7,453 nt of DNA from DASQUP01 sp035641235 (lineage in GTDB: Bacteria > Actinomycetota > CADDZG01 > WHSQ01). Numbering within the stretch: the first letter of the stretch is position 1; every line of letters begins with the position of its first letter. The stretch lies in the NCBI GenBank assembly GCA_035641235.1, contig DASQUP010000032.1, forward strand, positions 1-7,453. Reading direction: 5' to 3'. The translations under genes and the position numbers were made by a program. Shown here one piece after another: positions 5,124 through 7,453 of this stretch. The notes beneath the pieces are model-generated. The model saw only the letters and a program-made list of their open reading frames with translations, did not search any database and was not told the DNA's origin.

Positions 5124-6270
5124 AGCGCTCCTAATGAGCGCGATCACGCTGATGGGGCACCCCTGGGCGACGGGTGTGGCCCGCGGATCATTCGAAGCGC
5201 AGGACGGATCGACCCGGCGCCCGCCGGAGCCGGATGTAACGTGCGGCGCCTGTGTGGTGGTGTCCGACACCGGAAAAGTCCTTTTCGGCCGTTCGGGGAA
5301 CGAGCTCCGCTCCAACGCAAGCACGACCAAGATGGTCACCGCGCTGCTGGTGGTGAAATCCGCGGGGCTGGATGAAGTCGTGACGGTATCGGCGAACGCG
5401 GCGGCGACCGGTGGGGGAGGCCTCGACCTCCAGGCGGGCGACCGATTTTCGGTACACGATCTCCTGTATGCCCTGCTCCTGACGTCGTCCAACGACTCCG
5501 CGGTGGCTCTCGCCGAGCACGTATCCGGCTCGGAGGGGGCGTTCGTGGCCGCAATGAACAAGCTGGCGTGGTCGCTCGGAGCCGGGGGCACGCAGTTCGT
5601 CACGTCACACGGGCTCGACGTGGTGGGCCATCACTCCACCGCCCGTGATCTGGCCAGCTTCGGTGCTGCGGTCCTCGAGAATCCGGTCCTCGCACCGATC
5701 GTTGCCACGCCCAGGGCGGTACTCAGGGGTGCCGCGGGATCCATCGAGGTGGAGAACCGTAACCTTCTACTTGAGAGCTATCCCGACGCCCTCGGAATCA
5801 AAACCGGGTATACGAGGGGAGCCGGCAACGTCCTCGTCGCAGCTGCGCGCCGCCGGCACCGCACCGTCATCGCCGTCGCTATGGGGTCGGTCGATGCGAC
5901 GGAGGACGCCAGGCGCCTGCTCGACTATGGCTTCGCTCGGTTGAAGAGAACGCTGCTTCTTCGGGCGGGGACCCCGGTAGGAGCAATGGTCCTGCCGGCG
6001 GGCGGCTCGACGCGGGTGGTCGCCGGTGCAGAGGTGCGTGCGCTCGAGGACCCCGGGCGTGTGTTCTGGGAGTTCGAGCCACTGCCGGTGTCCGCCGGCG
6101 TAGAGGAGGGCGACCCGGTCGGAGAGATAACCGTGATGGCGGGCCGCCGCGTCGTGGCTACCGTGGACGCCGTCGCGGCGGATTCCGTTCCGCGCGGCGA
6201 GCGCGCGTGGCCGGCCGGAGTGGTGGAGACCATACTCAGGACCGCGGCCCGAGCGACGGGGAAGCTGTGA
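5098..6270 (+). CDS. D-alanyl-D-alanine carboxypeptidase (PBP5/DacC type, S11)
   Basis: A penicillin-binding protein that removes the terminal D-alanine from peptidoglycan stem peptides outside the membrane. With the GTG 5098 start the protein has 390 residues and a signal peptide: an RR-containing start, a hydrophobic core LVALLMSAITLMG (8-20), and a likely cleavage near WATGVA (23-28). The catalytic motifs are complete: S75-T-T-K78, S130-S-N132 and K235-T-G237. The HSTARDLA stretch (179-186) is also typical. A beta-rich C-terminal part follows (about 270-370). An unusual CxxC pair (C49, C52) lies just before the catalytic domain. The start is uncertain: no ribosome site precedes GTG 5098, and ATG 5134 would give a product 12 residues shorter with a reduced signal peptide. 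The gene lies 16 bases after ftsR, so co-transcription is possible. No clear C-terminal membrane anchor is seen. Confidence 0.92.
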   Translation: MDLSTRRLVALLMSAITLMGHPWATGVARGSFEAQDGSTRRPPEPDVTCGACVVVSDTGKVLFGRSGNELRSNASTTKMVTALLVVKSAGLDEVVTVSANAAATGGGGLDLQAGDRFSVHDLLYALLLTSSNDSAVALAEHVSGSEGAFVAAMNKLAWSLGAGGTQFVTSHGLDVVGHHSTARDLASFGAAVLENPVLAPIVATPRAVLRGAAGSIEVENRNLLLESYPDALGIKTGYTRGAGNVLVAAARRRHRTVIAVAMGSVDATEDARRLLDYGFARLKRTLLLRAGTPVGAMVLPAGGSTRVVAGAEVRALEDPGRVFWEFEPLPVSAGVEEGDPVGEITVMAGRRVVATVDAVAADSVPRGERAWPAGVVETILRTAARATGKL

Positions 6271-6298
6271 GGGGGGAGGATCGGTGGGACGCGGGTGA
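6271..6298 (+). promoter_or_regulatory. Strong ribosome site and possible 4-residue leader ORF before hpt
   Basis: GGGGGGAGGA at 6271-6280 is the strongest ribosome-site-like sequence in this gap, but it lies 14 bases before the hpt GTG at 6295. It lies 3 bases before another GTG at 6284, out of frame with hpt, which opens GTG GGA CGC GGG TGA. That stop (6296-6298) overlaps the hpt start as GTGA. Termination and restart from this tiny ORF could deliver ribosomes to hpt. Seen directly in sequence; the role is inferred. Confidence 0.35.
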
Positions 6299-6939
6299 TC
6301 AATAGTCCGTCACCGGACGGGATCCGTGGTGTGGTTGGGTCCGGAGCCACAGCCGAGGTACTCATCTCGGCAGCAGAGATAGCTCACCGGGTGGACGAGC
6401 TGGGTCGCGAACTCCGCGAGGTCTATCACGACGCCGAGAGACCGCCGGTACTCGTCGGAGTCCTGAAGGGATCGACGCTGTTCCTTGCCGACCTCCTGCG
6501 GGCGGTCGGAATCGACGCCGAGGTCGACTTCATGGCTATTTCGTCGTACTCGGCGTCGGCCGGGCAGTCGGGTGTCGTCCGAATCATCAAGGATCTCGAG
6601 GGCGGGATCGCGGGCCGAGACGTGCTCCTGGTCGAGGACATCGTGGATACGGGACTTACGCTCACCTACCTCCGGCGGGCACTCGGCGAGCGAGGACCGC
6701 GCTCGCTCAGAACGGTCGCATTGCTCGACAAGGTGGCGCGCCGAATCGTTCCCGTTCCGGTGGAGTTCCGAGGGTTCGAGATTCCGGACGTGTTCGTTGT
6801 GGGCTATGGCCTCGACTTCATGGGTCGCTATCGCAACGTTCCCGACCTCTACGCAGTGCGAGATCTGGCGCGCCTGGCCAACGATCCGATGCTGCTTGTA
6901 GGCCCTTTTTTCGGCTCTGACGGGCGGGCGCGCACGTAG
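6295..6939 (+). CDS. hpt: Hypoxanthine phosphoribosyltransferase
   Basis: A cytoplasmic purine-salvage enzyme that joins hypoxanthine or guanine to PRPP to give IMP or GMP. The 214-residue protein shows the type I phosphoribosyltransferase pattern: LKGS (57-60), a flexible loop with SSYSAS (83-88), the PRPP-binding loop VEDIVDTGLT (113-122), LLDK followed by ARR for purine-ring contact, and a C-terminal GLDFMGRYRNVPDLY stretch typical of HPRT. The first ~20 residues are not conserved in the family, so a later start, such as the in-frame GTG at 6331, is possible. GTG 6295 is retained because it overlaps the stop of the small upstream ORF. In many bacteria hpt stands between tilS and ftsH; here it lies between a carboxypeptidase and a DUF151 gene. 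Its 3' end has a T6 run (6906-6911) inside the coding sequence with no stem that would make it a terminator. Confidence 0.95.
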   Translation: MINSPSPDGIRGVVGSGATAEVLISAAEIAHRVDELGRELREVYHDAERPPVLVGVLKGSTLFLADLLRAVGIDAEVDFMAISSYSASAGQSGVVRIIKDLEGGIAGRDVLLVEDIVDTGLTLTYLRRALGERGPRSLRTVALLDKVARRIVPVPVEFRGFEIPDVFVVGYGLDFMGRYRNVPDLYAVRDLARLANDPMLLVGPFFGSDGRART

Positions 6940-6961
6940 CGTGTTGGCAAGAAATCGGTGT

Positions 6962-6967
6962 TAGTTT
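6962..6967 (+). promoter_or_regulatory. Possible -10 for a leaderless DUF151 transcript
   Basis: TAGTTT fits the TANNNT -10 pattern and ends 7 bases before ATG 6975. The bases just before the ATG (CCCAAGC) hold no ribosome binding site. Both facts fit transcription starting at or next to the start codon. No good -35 hexamer is seen at normal spacing; TTGGCA at 6944-6949 is too close. Confidence 0.35.
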
Positions 6968-6974
6968 CCCAAGC

Positions 6975-7453
6975 ATGATCGAGCTTTCGCTCGTGGGCGT
7001 GCGAGTAGAACTTCCATCCAACCAGCCGATCGTGCTCCTCAAAGAGAATGAGGGCGAACGGTACCTTCCGATCTGGATCGGTGCCGTCGAAGCAACCGCG
7101 ATTGCCTTTGCGCTGCAAGGGATTCAGACACCGCGGCCGATGACGCACGACCTGATGAGGGACATCCTTCTAGGGACCGACATCCAGGTGGAGCGGGTCC
7201 TGATCAGCGAGCTCGTCGACCAGACTTTCTTCGCAGTTATCCGCATGACCCAGAACGGGACCGCCACGGAAGTCTCGTCGCGACCAAGCGATGCGATTGC
7301 CCTTGCGGTCCGCATCAACGCGCCGATCTTCGCTGCCGAGAGCGTGCTCGACCAGGCGGGCATCGAACTGAAGGACGAGGAGGAGACCGAGGTCGAGAAG
7401 TTCCGCGAGTTCCTCGACCAGGTGACCCCGGACGACTTCGCCACCGGCCAATA
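6975..7453 (+). CDS. DUF151 / bifunctional nuclease family protein (3' end at window edge)
   Basis: This frame is open from ATG 6975 to the window edge. It gives 159 residues, and the last two bases, TA, could begin a TAA or TAG stop, so the protein may be essentially complete. Family hallmarks are clear: GVRVELPSNQPIVLLKE near the start, RYLPIWIG (29-36) followed by EATAIA, RPMTHDLMRDIL (54-65), SSRPSDAIALAVR (101-113) and an acidic tail ending in KFREFLDQVTPDDF. It matches M. tuberculosis Rv1829 as I recall it, in both sequence style and place in the gcvH-garA-merR cluster. Plant and some bacterial members have been described as dual DNase/RNase enzymes, but the role of actinobacterial members is not established. 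A second MerR gene, like Rv1830, would be expected just downstream. Confidence 0.9.
   Translation, partial: MIELSLVGVRVELPSNQPIVLLKENEGERYLPIWIGAVEATAIAFALQGIQTPRPMTHDLMRDILLGTDIQVERVLISELVDQTFFAVIRMTQNGTATEVSSRPSDAIALAVRINAPIFAAESVLDQAGIELKDEEETEVEKFREFLDQVTPDDFATGQ

Noticed and set aside
6902..6912. T-rich run near the end of hpt as a terminator
   Set aside because: It lies inside the conserved hpt frame and lacks a preceding stable stem.

Overview
The window is GC-rich and carries a compact, one-directional block of eight protein genes and one tRNA gene, all on the + strand. Gene content, GTG starts, a GarA-type FHA protein and an FtsR-type MerR protein point to an actinobacterium. The zinc-ribbon version of GarA and the gene arrangement suggest a lineage outside the mycobacteria and corynebacteria, perhaps Acidimicrobiia or a relative; that placement is inference. 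No mobile element, CRISPR array, prophage or defence gene is visible.

Layout: 1-157 is non-coding and holds tandem CTTGTCG elements and a possible -10. tRNA-Pro(GGG) follows at 158-232. Next come a PgsA-like CDP-alcohol phosphatidyltransferase (320-919) and, overlapping it by 4 bases, an 831-residue protein with a sugar-1-phosphate nucleotidyltransferase domain, a left-handed beta-helix and a phosphomannomutase-like domain (916-3411). After a short gap with a perfect 12-base palindrome come gcvH (3469-3852), garA with its own probable promoter (3906-4373) and ftsR (4377-5081). A second copy of the palindrome lies just after ftsR and overlaps the 5' end of a D-alanyl-D-alanine carboxypeptidase gene (5098-6270). 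Then follow hpt (6295-6939) and a DUF151/bifunctional-nuclease gene (6975 to the window edge), which is complete apart from its stop codon.

From recalled M. tuberculosis gene order, the core resembles Rv1826 (gcvH), Rv1827 (garA), Rv1828 (ftsR-like MerR) and Rv1829 (DUF151), with pgsA2 (Rv1822) a few genes upstream. Here a carboxypeptidase and hpt sit between ftsR and the DUF151 gene. The block joins envelope building (phospholipid, NDP-sugar, peptidoglycan trimming), central nitrogen/carbon control (GcvH, GarA), division control (FtsR) and purine salvage.

The points most worth following up are the CTTGTCGACAAG palindrome and its variants at three gene-block boundaries, the loss of the usual catalytic motifs in the phosphomannomutase-like domain, the zinc ribbon joined to GarA, and an inverted repeat overlapping the probable leaderless garA promoter. 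Most of the window is ordinary conserved actinobacterial core; I do not see a clear new multi-gene system.
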